Shown piece after piece: positions 1-5,007 of a DNA stretch of 5,527 nt (position 1 is the stretch's first letter; each line of letters opens with the position of its first letter). The translations under genes were made by a program, and so were the position numbers. The DNA is from Anaerolineales bacterium UBA3071. Lineage in GTDB: Bacteria > Chloroflexota > Anaerolineae > UBA3071. The notes under the pieces are model-generated. The model did no database searches and was not told where the DNA came from. It saw only the letters and a program-made list of their open reading frames with translations. The DNA lies in assembly GCA_002366755.1 (NCBI GenBank), contig DFBV01000217.1:1-5527 (forward strand). Reading direction: 5' to 3'.

Positions 1-62
1 GCCAGCAGGCTGAGGATGATGATCTCGGAGCTCCCCTTGCGCATTTGGTCTCGTAGAGGCAT
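1..62 (-). CDS. PadR-family transcriptional regulator, N-terminal 20 codons only (runs off left edge)
   Basis: The minus strand from the ATG at 62-60 reads MPLRDQMRKGSSEIIILSLL and continues beyond the window. This opening, a short basic stretch with a 'KGSSEIIILSLL' type helix, is typical of the first helix of the PadR winged helix-turn-helix domain. In this family the next residues usually form a 'pMyGYeI' motif, which is not in the window. The start is supported by AAGGAG at 67-72, four bases upstream of the ATG, and by a near-perfect promoter further upstream. PadR proteins are dimeric cytoplasmic repressors, often controlling transporters or stress genes and usually repressing themselves. 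The gene is divergent from the C11 protease gene, but its own promoter lies about 190 bases from that gene's promoter, so control of the protease is not implied. The family call rests on only 20 residues. Confidence 0.75.
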   Translation of the reverse strand, partial: MPLRDQMRKGSSEIIILSLL

Positions 63-93
63 GGTTCTCCTTCTGTTGAACACGTCATTAACT

Positions 94-116
94 TATGCAT
101 AGGCAACTATAGCATA
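94..116. promoter_or_regulatory. Candidate operator (imperfect inverted repeat) over the padR -10 box
   Basis: The left arm TATGCATAG (94-102) and right arm CTATAGCATA (107-116) are reverse complements apart from one extra base in the right arm, around a GCAA centre. The element covers the whole -10 hexamer (106-111) and the predicted transcription start. A bound dimer there would block RNA polymerase. PadR proteins typically bind such AT-rich dyads at their own promoters, so autorepression is the likely role. Assigning it to this PadR is inference. Confidence 0.6.
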
Positions 117-134
117 CGCGCCGGATCTTGTCAA
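106..134 (-). promoter_or_regulatory. Sigma-70-type promoter of the padR-like gene
   Basis: On the minus strand a -35 box TTGACA (134-129) is followed by a 17-base spacer and a -10 box TATAGT (111-106). This differs from consensus at one position. Transcription would begin near 99, leaving a leader of about 37 bases before the ATG at 62. The region is locally much richer in A and T than the surrounding coding DNA. Confidence 0.8.
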
Positions 135-160
135 ATCCGAGATGGCAGGTTCGCGCGTTC

Positions 161-209
161 GGAGTGCAAAGTCTCCGACTTTGCCGCATCGTCGGAGACG
201 GTGCACTCC
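161..209. repeat. Long palindromic element with two alternative hairpins (REP-like)
   Basis: GGAGTGCA (161-168) pairs with TGCACTCC (202-209), and GTCTCCGAC (171-179) pairs with GTCGGAGAC (191-199). Together they give 17 base pairs with one 2x2 internal mismatch and an 11-base loop. The left half can instead fold alone: GCAAAGTC (166-173) is a perfect inverse of GACTTTGC (177-184) around TCC. Neither flank has a T-run, so it is not an intrinsic terminator. A dense nested palindrome in an intergenic region resembles REP/REPIN-type repeats, but copy number cannot be judged from one window. It could instead be a binding site or a structured RNA. Confidence 0.6.
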
Positions 210-301
210 AGATCCATGACACTAGCACGAACGGATTGGAGATGGACCTGCCGATCGCAGAAGCAGCCAGATGCAATTGCCTTGCCTGCGTCGTTGGGCC
301 T

Positions 302-331
302 TTGACTCGTGCAGGGGAAGTGTGTTATAAT
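302..331 (+). promoter_or_regulatory. Sigma-70-type promoter of the C11 protease / CHAT unit
   Basis: TTGACT (302-307), an 18-base spacer and a perfect TATAAT (326-331) give a strong promoter facing the protease gene. Transcription should start near 338, so any protein start upstream of that point is excluded for this transcript. The leader would be about 85 bases. No equally good promoter is visible between the protease gene and the CHAT gene, so this one probably serves both. Confidence 0.8.
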
Positions 332-409
332 CGAGATGCTGCGGAGAGCAGCAGCGCCGGAGTTTGGCCTGGTCATCATAATACCGGTGACCCGCGCTCC
401 ACGGCGGGG

Positions 410-416
410 AAGGAGG
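410..416 (+). promoter_or_regulatory. Ribosome binding site fixing the C11 start at 423
   Basis: AAGGAGG lies six bases before the ATG at 423, an almost ideal Shine-Dalgarno sequence and spacing. The upstream in-frame GTG at 309 and ATG at 336 have no comparable site and lie at or before the predicted transcription start. Confidence 0.75.
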
Positions 417-422
417 AAGCGC

Positions 423-1796
423 ATGTGCTGGGAACGACTGACAGAGTGGCTGGCGGGCATCTTCAGAGGCCCGCCCGTGGAAGACAGCGAGGAGGATCTC
501 ATGGAACCGAAACCGACTCAGCGGCAATGGACCCTCATGCTCTACATGGCGGGGGACAACGGAAAGGAGTTCCCCACCGCCTGGGGGGCGGAGCAGATCA
601 TGGCCGAGATGACGTCGGCTGGCTACGACGACCTGGACGAGCTCAAGGCTGCCGGAGCCAGCGATGGGGTGGCCGTGCTGGCTCAGTTCGACACCATCAC
701 CGAAAACGACGTTAGCTACCGCCTGGAGATCAAAGGGCCGGACCAAGAGCCAGAGCTGCTGCGCATTGACGAAACCAACTGCGGCGACCCGAACACGCTG
801 CGCGACTTCATCATCTGGGGCATGAAGCGTCGCCCTGCCGAGCACTACCTGCTGGTGCTCTGGAACCACGGTGGTGGCTGGAAGGAAGATGACATCTATG
901 CGGCCTATCGGCATCTGCCGCGCACGCCGGATCGCTCGCGGGCCATGAGCCAGACTGGGGTGCGCAAGGCGGTCTTTCGGAAGACAGCCGGCCACGTACT
1001 GGGCATTCAGGATGATGATACCCGTTGGATCTGCGCGGACGATTCGTCCAAGGATTTCCTGGATAATGGTGAGTTGAAGCAAGCGTTGGCCGAGGCGGCC
1101 GAGGCCACAGGGCAGCGACTGAGCATCGTGGGCATGGACGCTTGCCTGATGAGCATGTTGGAAGTGGCCTATCAACTCAGGGATCAGGCGGCTGTCTTGG
1201 TCGGCTCGCAGGAGGTCGAGCCCATGGCCGGTTGGCCCTACACTCCTATCCTTTCGGCGCTCACCGACTGCCCGCAGATGACACCCCATGAACTCGGCGA
1301 GTTGATCGTGCAAGAATACGTGCGCTCCTACCGGCCTCCCACCCGCCGATTGCCGGAGGTGACGCAGGCAGCCATTGATCTGCGGCAGATGGAGCCGCTG
1401 GGGGAGAAGGTGACGGCCTTCGTGGCCGCGCTGCGAGCTGTTCTTGCTGATGACGTTTTCCTGGAGGTGGCGCTGAACCGAGCCAAGCAGGATGGTTTCC
1501 GATTCGACGACCCGGACTACCTGGACCTGAGCGATTTCTTGCAGGCGTTTCTGCGGCAGTACCGAGGCCAGGATGCTGCCGTGCTGGACTCCGCTCAGGC
1601 CCTGCTGGGCGAGTTGACATCAGGGAGCGGGAGGCCGATCTTGGCGAACGTGGCTCAGGGCGACGAGTACGCCGAGCGTGCCCACGGCTTGTCCATCTAC
1701 TTCCCCGCCAGGGGCATCTCGCAGTTCTACGACGATCTGGACTTCGCCGCCACCGGATGGGGTGAACTGATCAAGTTGGTCAATCGCGTGGCGTAA
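423..1796 (+). CDS. Clostripain-like cysteine protease (peptidase family C11)
   Basis: This 457-residue protein matches the clostripain-like C11 peptidases (clan CD), cysteine proteases that usually cut after Arg or Lys. Landmarks in order are: an N-terminal tail (1-36); the first core strand WTLMLYMAGDN (37-47); catalytic His149 in WNHGGGW; a basic insert (about 163-191); the strand TRWICADD (200-207); catalytic Cys241 in GMDACLMS; SQEVEPMAGWPY (262-273); and a C-terminal GLSIYFP motif characteristic of the family. Asp239, two residues before the Cys, matches the position in Parabacteroides PmC11 that helps select basic P1 residues. The insert between His and Cys is where C11 enzymes are usually self-cleaved. 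No classical signal peptide is seen, so a cytoplasmic location is likely. The residue 1-16 tail (rich in Trp, Leu and Ile) could be an amphipathic helix. A second in-frame start at 501 has its own ribosome binding site. The CHAT protease gene follows 112 bases downstream. The family call is firm; the substrate is unknown. Confidence 0.92.
   Translation: MCWERLTEWLAGIFRGPPVEDSEEDLMEPKPTQRQWTLMLYMAGDNGKEFPTAWGAEQIMAEMTSAGYDDLDELKAAGASDGVAVLAQFDTITENDVSYRLEIKGPDQEPELLRIDETNCGDPNTLRDFIIWGMKRRPAEHYLLVLWNHGGGWKEDDIYAAYRHLPRTPDRSRAMSQTGVRKAVFRKTAGHVLGIQDDDTRWICADDSSKDFLDNGELKQALAEAAEATGQRLSIVGMDACLMSMLEVAYQLRDQAAVLVGSQEVEPMAGWPYTPILSALTDCPQMTPHELGELIVQEYVRSYRPPTRRLPEVTQAAIDLRQMEPLGEKVTAFVAALRAVLADDVFLEVALNRAKQDGFRFDDPDYLDLSDFLQAFLRQYRGQDAAVLDSAQALLGELTSGSGRPILANVAQGDEYAERAHGLSIYFPARGISQFYDDLDFAATGWGELIKLVNRVA
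489..495 (+). promoter_or_regulatory. Internal ribosome binding site for a possible shorter C11 isoform (ATG 501)
   Basis: GAGGAGG sits five bases before an in-frame ATG at 501. Initiation there would give a 431-residue protein starting MEPKPTQRQ, ten residues before the first core strand, as in many C11 proteins. It would lack the hydrophobic and acidic 26-residue tail made from the 423 start. It may be the true start or a second one. It may also simply be the Glu-Glu-Asp codons of an acidic linker. Confidence 0.45.
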
Positions 1797-1797
1797 G

Positions 1798-1895
1798 CCA
1801 CGAAAGTCACGAAACAAGCGAAAGAGGCGAAACTTCCTTCGTGTTTTTCGTGCTCTTTCGTGTTCTTCGTGGTCTTGTTCGTGGTCTTCTTCGTG
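1798..1895. repeat. Phased ninemer repeat that inverts on itself (CACGAA / TTCGTG), intergenic
   Basis: Four units begin at 1799, 1808, 1817 and 1826, exactly nine bases apart. The first two contain CACGAA; the next two are decayed (AGCGAA, GGCGAA). After a short turn, six TTCGTG copies begin at 1838, 1847, 1857, 1866, 1878 and 1890 (steps 9, 10, 9, 12, 12). The halves can pair: 1798-1804 with 1866-1872, 1808-1814 with 1856-1862, 1819-1823 with 1846-1850 and 1828-1831 with 1838-1841. A second TTCGTGG at 1878-1884 offers an alternative partner for the first arm. The array fills nearly the whole gap between the two protease genes and stops three bases before the CHAT ribosome binding site. There is no terminator-like T-run after the stem. 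Confidence 0.8.
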
Positions 1896-1897
1896 AT

Positions 1898-1905
1898 GGA
1901 GGTGA
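1898..1905 (+). promoter_or_regulatory. Ribosome binding site of the CHAT gene
   Basis: GGAGGTGA lies three bases before the ATG at 1909, with its GGAGG core six bases away, and supports that start. It directly abuts the last TTCGTG repeat unit, so folding or protein binding of the repeat RNA could affect access to it (inference). Confidence 0.75.
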
Positions 1906-1908
1906 CCG

Positions 1909-3903
1909 ATGAGCAGCGAACGGGTCTTCCTGCGGCGCAAGGCGGTGCCGGCCATGCAGGCGGCGGGCGAGCGGCTCAAGGAGCATTGGCACCGGCTGGA
2001 TGGCGACGTGCGCGGCGAGTTGCTCTCCCTCTTCGCCGAGGTGGAGAAGCGGCTGTGGGCTGCAGCATCTGACGTTGAACGGGCCGACGTCGCCATTGAG
2101 TTCTTGCAGAAACTGGAGAGGATGCCGGTTCTTGCACCGCTGCTGGGCGATATCCTCGACGCAGCCAAGGGCCGCCGCTTGCGGGGAAAGAGGGTGCAGG
2201 TCGACTCCCAGGTGCTGGAAACGGTCTTGGACATGCTGGCCGATGCTCGGACTGTCCGCAGGAGTCTGATCCGGGAGGATGTGAAGCAGCCTCTCGCTCC
2301 GCCGCTGCCGTGGCCCCACGAGCCGAAAATGGTGGGAGACGAAGAGGAAATGGCCGGGGAGGAGCCCGAGTCGCCGCTTGTCGTTGAGCGCTACACCGAC
2401 GTGAACTTCCCTGAGCAGGTGCGGCTGGACCAGCCGCCTGTGCCACTGACAGTCAGCCTGACCCGTCAGCCTGTGGAATGGTCGCTGGTCACCGAGCGCG
2501 TGGCTATGGAGCTGACCAGCGGCGGGCCTGAGGATGTGCTGGTCATCCTGCGGGCGGAGGATTTCGAAGAGGCGTACGGCCGCACGATGCAACCGATCAC
2601 CGTCTATCCTGAACGCGATTCCGATCCCATCGTCTTCTTCCTGCGGCCGCTGAGCCTTGGCAACAAGCGCATCGTCCTGGACTTCTATCACCGCAACCGC
2701 AATGTGGGCAGTGCGAGCTTCGTCACTCAAGTAGTGGAGGCGGACGTGTCAGTTGCCGTTCGTCCGGTGAGCACGGAGCCGGTGGCCGTGCGTACCAGCT
2801 CGCCCGGGGCGTTGCCCCCGGACCTGGAGCTGCGCGTCACGCTCAGCGATGACCAGCGAACGCTGCACTTCATGCTGCACTCCGTCCACAGCGAGGTGGG
2901 GGTCCATTTTACCCCCGCCGGGTCGGTGCGGCTGGCGTGCCCGCCGCGAGAGCACCTGGGCCACCTGTTCGACGAGTTGAATATCCTGGCCCGCAAGCGG
3001 CTGGAAGAGAGGAGCGTACTGCAGCAGGAGCAGATCCGAGCCCGCTTGGAGAGCATCGGCCAGAACTTGCACAGAGACCTCTTCTCGCCGGAACTGAAAC
3101 AGGCCTACCGCCGATTTAGGGACAGCCTGCGGGGAAAGAGCATCCTCATCACCTCCGATGAGCCCTGGATCCCCTGGGAGATGGTCAAGCCGTACGACGA
3201 CAGCGACCTGGAAGACATCATTGACGACGAGTTCCTCTGCGAGCGGTTCCAGCTCTCCCGCTGGCTGGCGGGCAACGGCCTGCCGGATGCTGTGGAGGTG
3301 GGCTCCGCTACGTTGGTAGTGCCTGAGAGTGGCCTGGAGCACGTGAAACAGGAGGAGGAGTACTTCCAGAGTCTGGGGCAGACGGGTATCGCTGTGCGGG
3401 TTCCCTTCTTGCGGCGGGTGTCCGAAGTGGGCAGCCTGCTGGAGCAGGGCGAGGTGAGCCTCTGGCACTTCGCCTGCCACGGCAACTTCAACAGCGAACG
3501 CCCAGGCGAGTCGGCGGTGGAACTGGCCGACGGCGAACTGCGCCCGTCGGACATTGTGGGTCCCAAGGCAACGGGAGTGAAGTTGGCCAGGCCGCTGGTC
3601 TTCCTCAACGCCTGTCACACCAGCCAACTCGGCTTTGCTTTGACCGGACTGGACGGCTGGGCGGAGCGTTTCGTCAACGCTGGCGCCAGCGGTTTCGTGG
3701 GCTCCGCCTGGGAGGTGCACGATGAGCTGGCAGCCGAGTTCGCGGTGAAGTTCTACGACGAGCTGTGGGATGGTGCTCCGCTGGGGGAGGCCTTCCACCG
3801 CGCCCGTTTGCACGTCAAGGGTCTGGACGAGACCAACCCCACCTGGCTGGCCTACACGCTGTACGGCGATCCGATGGGCAAGGCGCGGATAGCTGCGGTG
3901 TAG
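1909..3903 (+). CDS. CHAT-domain (caspase-like) cysteine protease, 664 residues
   Basis: The C-terminal 250 or so residues form a CHAT domain (clan CD, caspase/HetF family). The sequence TSDEPWIPWE (415-424) leads in, catalytic His524 lies in HFACHG, and catalytic Cys569 lies in LNACHTS. The end, GASGFVGSAWEV then LAYTLYGDPMG, is also typical. Upstream, residues 1 to about 118 look mostly helical and match no domain I recognise. Residues 119-158 form a Pro- and acid-rich linker. About 159-285, opening RYTDVNFPEQ, has alternating patterns of a beta-sandwich seen in similar CHAT proteins. About 300-400 is a mixed strand/helix region leading into the protease. No TPR, WD40, SAVED, NACHT or STAND segment is visible. 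There is no signal peptide or membrane segment, so it should be cytoplasmic. CHAT proteases elsewhere act in CRISPR-linked and gasdermin-linked immunity. The adjacent C11 protease gene, probably on the same transcript, suggests a joint pathway. The domain call is firm; the target is unknown. Confidence 0.92.
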   Translation: MSSERVFLRRKAVPAMQAAGERLKEHWHRLDGDVRGELLSLFAEVEKRLWAAASDVERADVAIEFLQKLERMPVLAPLLGDILDAAKGRRLRGKRVQVDSQVLETVLDMLADARTVRRSLIREDVKQPLAPPLPWPHEPKMVGDEEEMAGEEPESPLVVERYTDVNFPEQVRLDQPPVPLTVSLTRQPVEWSLVTERVAMELTSGGPEDVLVILRAEDFEEAYGRTMQPITVYPERDSDPIVFFLRPLSLGNKRIVLDFYHRNRNVGSASFVTQVVEADVSVAVRPVSTEPVAVRTSSPGALPPDLELRVTLSDDQRTLHFMLHSVHSEVGVHFTPAGSVRLACPPREHLGHLFDELNILARKRLEERSVLQQEQIRARLESIGQNLHRDLFSPELKQAYRRFRDSLRGKSILITSDEPWIPWEMVKPYDDSDLEDIIDDEFLCERFQLSRWLAGNGLPDAVEVGSATLVVPESGLEHVKQEEEYFQSLGQTGIAVRVPFLRRVSEVGSLLEQGEVSLWHFACHGNFNSERPGESAVELADGELRPSDIVGPKATGVKLARPLVFLNACHTSQLGFALTGLDGWAERFVNAGASGFVGSAWEVHDELAAEFAVKFYDELWDGAPLGEAFHRARLHVKGLDETNPTWLAYTLYGDPMGKARIAAV

Positions 3904-3930
3904 TGCCGGTTTCGTCTCTGTCGTCTGCCG

Positions 3931-3968
3931 TTTGCCTGCAGCGGCAAATTGCGGTAGAATAAGGCAAA
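3931..3968. promoter_or_regulatory. Candidate antitoxin operator: TTTGCC / GGCAAA repeats
   Basis: TTTGCC (3931-3936) and GGCAAA (3943-3948) form a perfect inverted repeat with a six-base spacer that covers the -35 box. A further GGCAAA at 3963-3968 lies exactly 20 bases after the second copy, about two helical turns, at the predicted transcription start. Sites flanking the promoter fit autorepression by the downstream helix-turn-helix protein, the usual arrangement in toxin-antitoxin operons. That the protein binds here is inference. Confidence 0.5.
3932..3960 (+). promoter_or_regulatory. Promoter of the HTH-PIN toxin-antitoxin operon
   Basis: TTGCCT (3932-3937), a 17-base spacer and TAGAAT (3955-3960) form a plausible sigma-70-type promoter in the 89-base gap after the CHAT stop codon. 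Transcription would start near 3967, giving a leader of about 26 bases before the ATG at 3993. This separates the module from the protease unit, although no terminator is visible after the CHAT gene. Confidence 0.65.
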
Positions 3969-3992
3969 CTCAGGAAAACAGAGGTGTTACCG

Positions 3993-4559
3993 ATGGGAAA
4001 GCGGAAAGGGGCAGTCGAAAACCGGCGTTACCTGACGACGCAGAATGTGGCCGACCTCCTGCAAGTGCGGGTGGAGACGGTGCGCAGCTACATCAAGCAG
4101 GGGAAGCTGCCGGCGGCAAAGTTGGGGCGGGATTACCGCATTGCCGCCGAAGACGTGGAGCGGCTGCTGCGACCAGAAGTGCGCGACGCGGGTGCAGCGC
4201 ATCATGTGCAGCCGGGATCACACTCTTTGGCTTCTATGCAGATGAAAGCACAGGAGGCTATTCAGCTTCGGAGAGAGACACCTGACGCCTCAAACCTGCG
4301 GTCGATCACCCAACGATGGCAGCAGGAGGAGGGTCTAGACACTGCCGACAGCGAGCAGGCTGTTGGGGAGCTACTCGAAGACATCTGGGCGGCCACACAG
4401 CGGATGGCGGCAGAGCAGCCCCACTACACCCCGGAGGAGATTGCGCAGGCAGAACGGGAGATGCAGGAGATCATCGCCGAGTTGCGAGCCAGTCCCCCTC
4501 ACCCGACGATCAAGGAGTTCATGGAGGCTTCGCGAGGGTACGCGTATGATCCTGATTGA
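3993..4559 (+). CDS. Helix-turn-helix (excisionase/MerR-like) protein, probable antitoxin of a PIN toxin
   Basis: Residues 13-59 of this 188-residue protein form an HTH_17/excisionase-type DNA-binding domain. YLTTQNVADLLQV is followed by the recognition helix VRVETVRSYIKQG (25-37), the turn KLPAAKLGRDYRI (38-50) and a closing helix EDVERLL. The remaining roughly 130 residues are a linker and an acidic, Glu/Gln-rich helical tail with no recognised domain, including PEEIAQAEREMQEIIAEL. That tail would be the natural toxin-binding part. The start at ATG 3993 is chosen because GAGGTG (3981-3986) lies six bases upstream; an in-frame GTG at 3984 falls inside that site. The gene overlaps the PIN gene by 14 bases, which strongly suggests a toxin-antitoxin pair with autoregulation through the repeats at 3931-3968. 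It is longer than most antitoxins of this kind. A phage excisionase role is less likely because no integrase is nearby. Confidence 0.8.
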   Translation: MGKRKGAVENRRYLTTQNVADLLQVRVETVRSYIKQGKLPAAKLGRDYRIAAEDVERLLRPEVRDAGAAHHVQPGSHSLASMQMKAQEAIQLRRETPDASNLRSITQRWQQEEGLDTADSEQAVGELLEDIWAATQRMAAEQPHYTPEEIAQAEREMQEIIAELRASPPHPTIKEFMEASRGYAYDPD

Positions 4560-5007
4560 TTCCGATGTCTACGCTATCCACCTGATGTATCTCCGCGATG
4601 TGCGGTTCTCGCTCAATCAGGACTTCCTGGACAGGGTGCGGCCTATTCCCAAAGCAACGACGATCTTCAATCTGTTGGAGATTTGCGGCAAGGCCTCGTT
4701 CAATCTATCTCTTGTCGCCGTGCAGAAACTCTACCGTGATTTCGACAAGAACTACAGGGTGCGAGTGCTTCTCCCCAGGACTCAAGGCCTATCCGCTGAG
4801 CAACTCCTGCAGCAAGTGCTCATTGAGCGCAGCCTGTACAAGATCTTCGCCAGGATGGCTTTCATGGACGCGTTGATACTGAGCACGGCCGAGAAGTATG
4901 CCGAGATAGATACGTTCATCTCGTGGAACGCCCGGCACTTTCGCGGCAAGACCTCGCTATTGGTGCTGACACCAGCAGAGTACCTGGAGGGACGCGGAAG
5001 CTCATGA
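4546..5007 (+). CDS. PIN-domain ribonuclease, probable VapC-like toxin
   Basis: This 153-residue protein shows the full acidic signature of PIN nucleases. Asp5 and Asp7 lie in MILIDSDVYA, Glu45 in FNLLEI, Asp108 in FMDALIL and Asp122 in IDTFISWNARHF. The last motif is very characteristic of PIN toxins. These residues bind Mg2+ or Mn2+ and cleave RNA; VapC-type toxins cut tRNA or rRNA and stop translation until the antitoxin binds them. The middle segment (46-105) is more divergent than in textbook VapC proteins. The ATG at 4546 is chosen because the PIN motif begins at residue 2 and GAGGG (4534-4538) lies seven bases upstream. The start lies inside the end of the helix-turn-helix gene, so translation of the two is probably coupled. 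Its stop overlaps the mutS start. The gene is visibly less GC-rich than the CHAT gene (32/60 at 4561-4620 against 42/60 at 3661-3720), compatible with horizontal acquisition. Confidence 0.85.
   Translation: MILIDSDVYAIHLMYLRDVRFSLNQDFLDRVRPIPKATTIFNLLEICGKASFNLSLVAVQKLYRDFDKNYRVRVLLPRTQGLSAEQLLQQVLIERSLYKIFARMAFMDALILSTAEKYAEIDTFISWNARHFRGKTSLLVLTPAEYLEGRGSS

Larger units (their letters stand above)
63..422. other. 360-base intergenic region between the padR-like gene and the C11 protease gene
   Basis: No convincing gene is seen here on either strand. It contains, left to right: the padR ribosome binding site, operator and promoter (67-134); the 161-209 hairpin element; a stretch at 210-301 with nothing recognisable apart from a short GCAATTGC palindrome at 273-280; the protease promoter (302-331); and its leader (about 338-422). 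The leader opens with a small hairpin, TGCTGC at 337-342 pairing with GCAGCA at 348-353. A second weak hairpin (391-395 with 404-408) ends just before the ribosome binding site. Confidence 0.7.

Noticed and set aside
309..422. Upstream extension of the C11 protein from GTG 309 or ATG 336
   Set aside because: Both starts lie at or before the predicted transcription start near 338 and lack a ribosome binding site; ATG 423 has an excellent one.
128..715. Plus-strand open frame across the intergenic region into the C11 gene
   Set aside because: It crosses the 161-209 palindrome and the strong promoter at 302-331, then overlaps the C11 gene in another frame; the product is Gly/Arg-rich and featureless.
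222..1313. Long open frame on the minus strand opposite the C11 gene
   Set aside because: It mirrors a verified C11 coding region with clear catalytic motifs, its translation matches no family, and such antisense frames are expected in GC-rich coding DNA.
1860..2072. Small plus-strand frame encoding a Phe/Val-rich apparent membrane peptide
   Set aside because: The hydrophobic run is just translation of the TTCGTG repeat, and the rest overlaps the CHAT gene out of frame.
1807..2730. Minus-strand open frame opposite the repeat and the CHAT N-terminal region
   Set aside because: The product is low-complexity and His/Arg/Gln-rich, without recognisable motifs, and it reads through the repeat array.
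2898..2916. GGGGGT / ACCCCC hairpin with T-rich loop
   Set aside because: It lies inside the CHAT coding region; the T-run is in the loop and not after the stem, so it is not a terminator.
2749..3813. Minus-strand open frame opposite the CHAT catalytic region
   Set aside because: The opposite strand has the CHAT motifs in frame; this frame has no domain and no convincing ribosome binding site.
3931..3948. TTTGCC / GGCAAA stem as a terminator for the CHAT gene
   Set aside because: No T-run follows it and it coincides with the -35 box of a promoter, so an operator role fits better.
4363..4545. Extended N-terminus for the PIN protein from an upstream in-frame start
   Set aside because: PIN proteins begin at the MILIDSD motif; the upstream codons overlap the antitoxin gene and give an Arg/Ser-rich non-homologous peptide.
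3993..4559. Phage or plasmid excisionase reading of the helix-turn-helix gene
   Set aside because: No integrase, attachment site or phage gene is present, while the 14-base overlap with a PIN gene points to an antitoxin.
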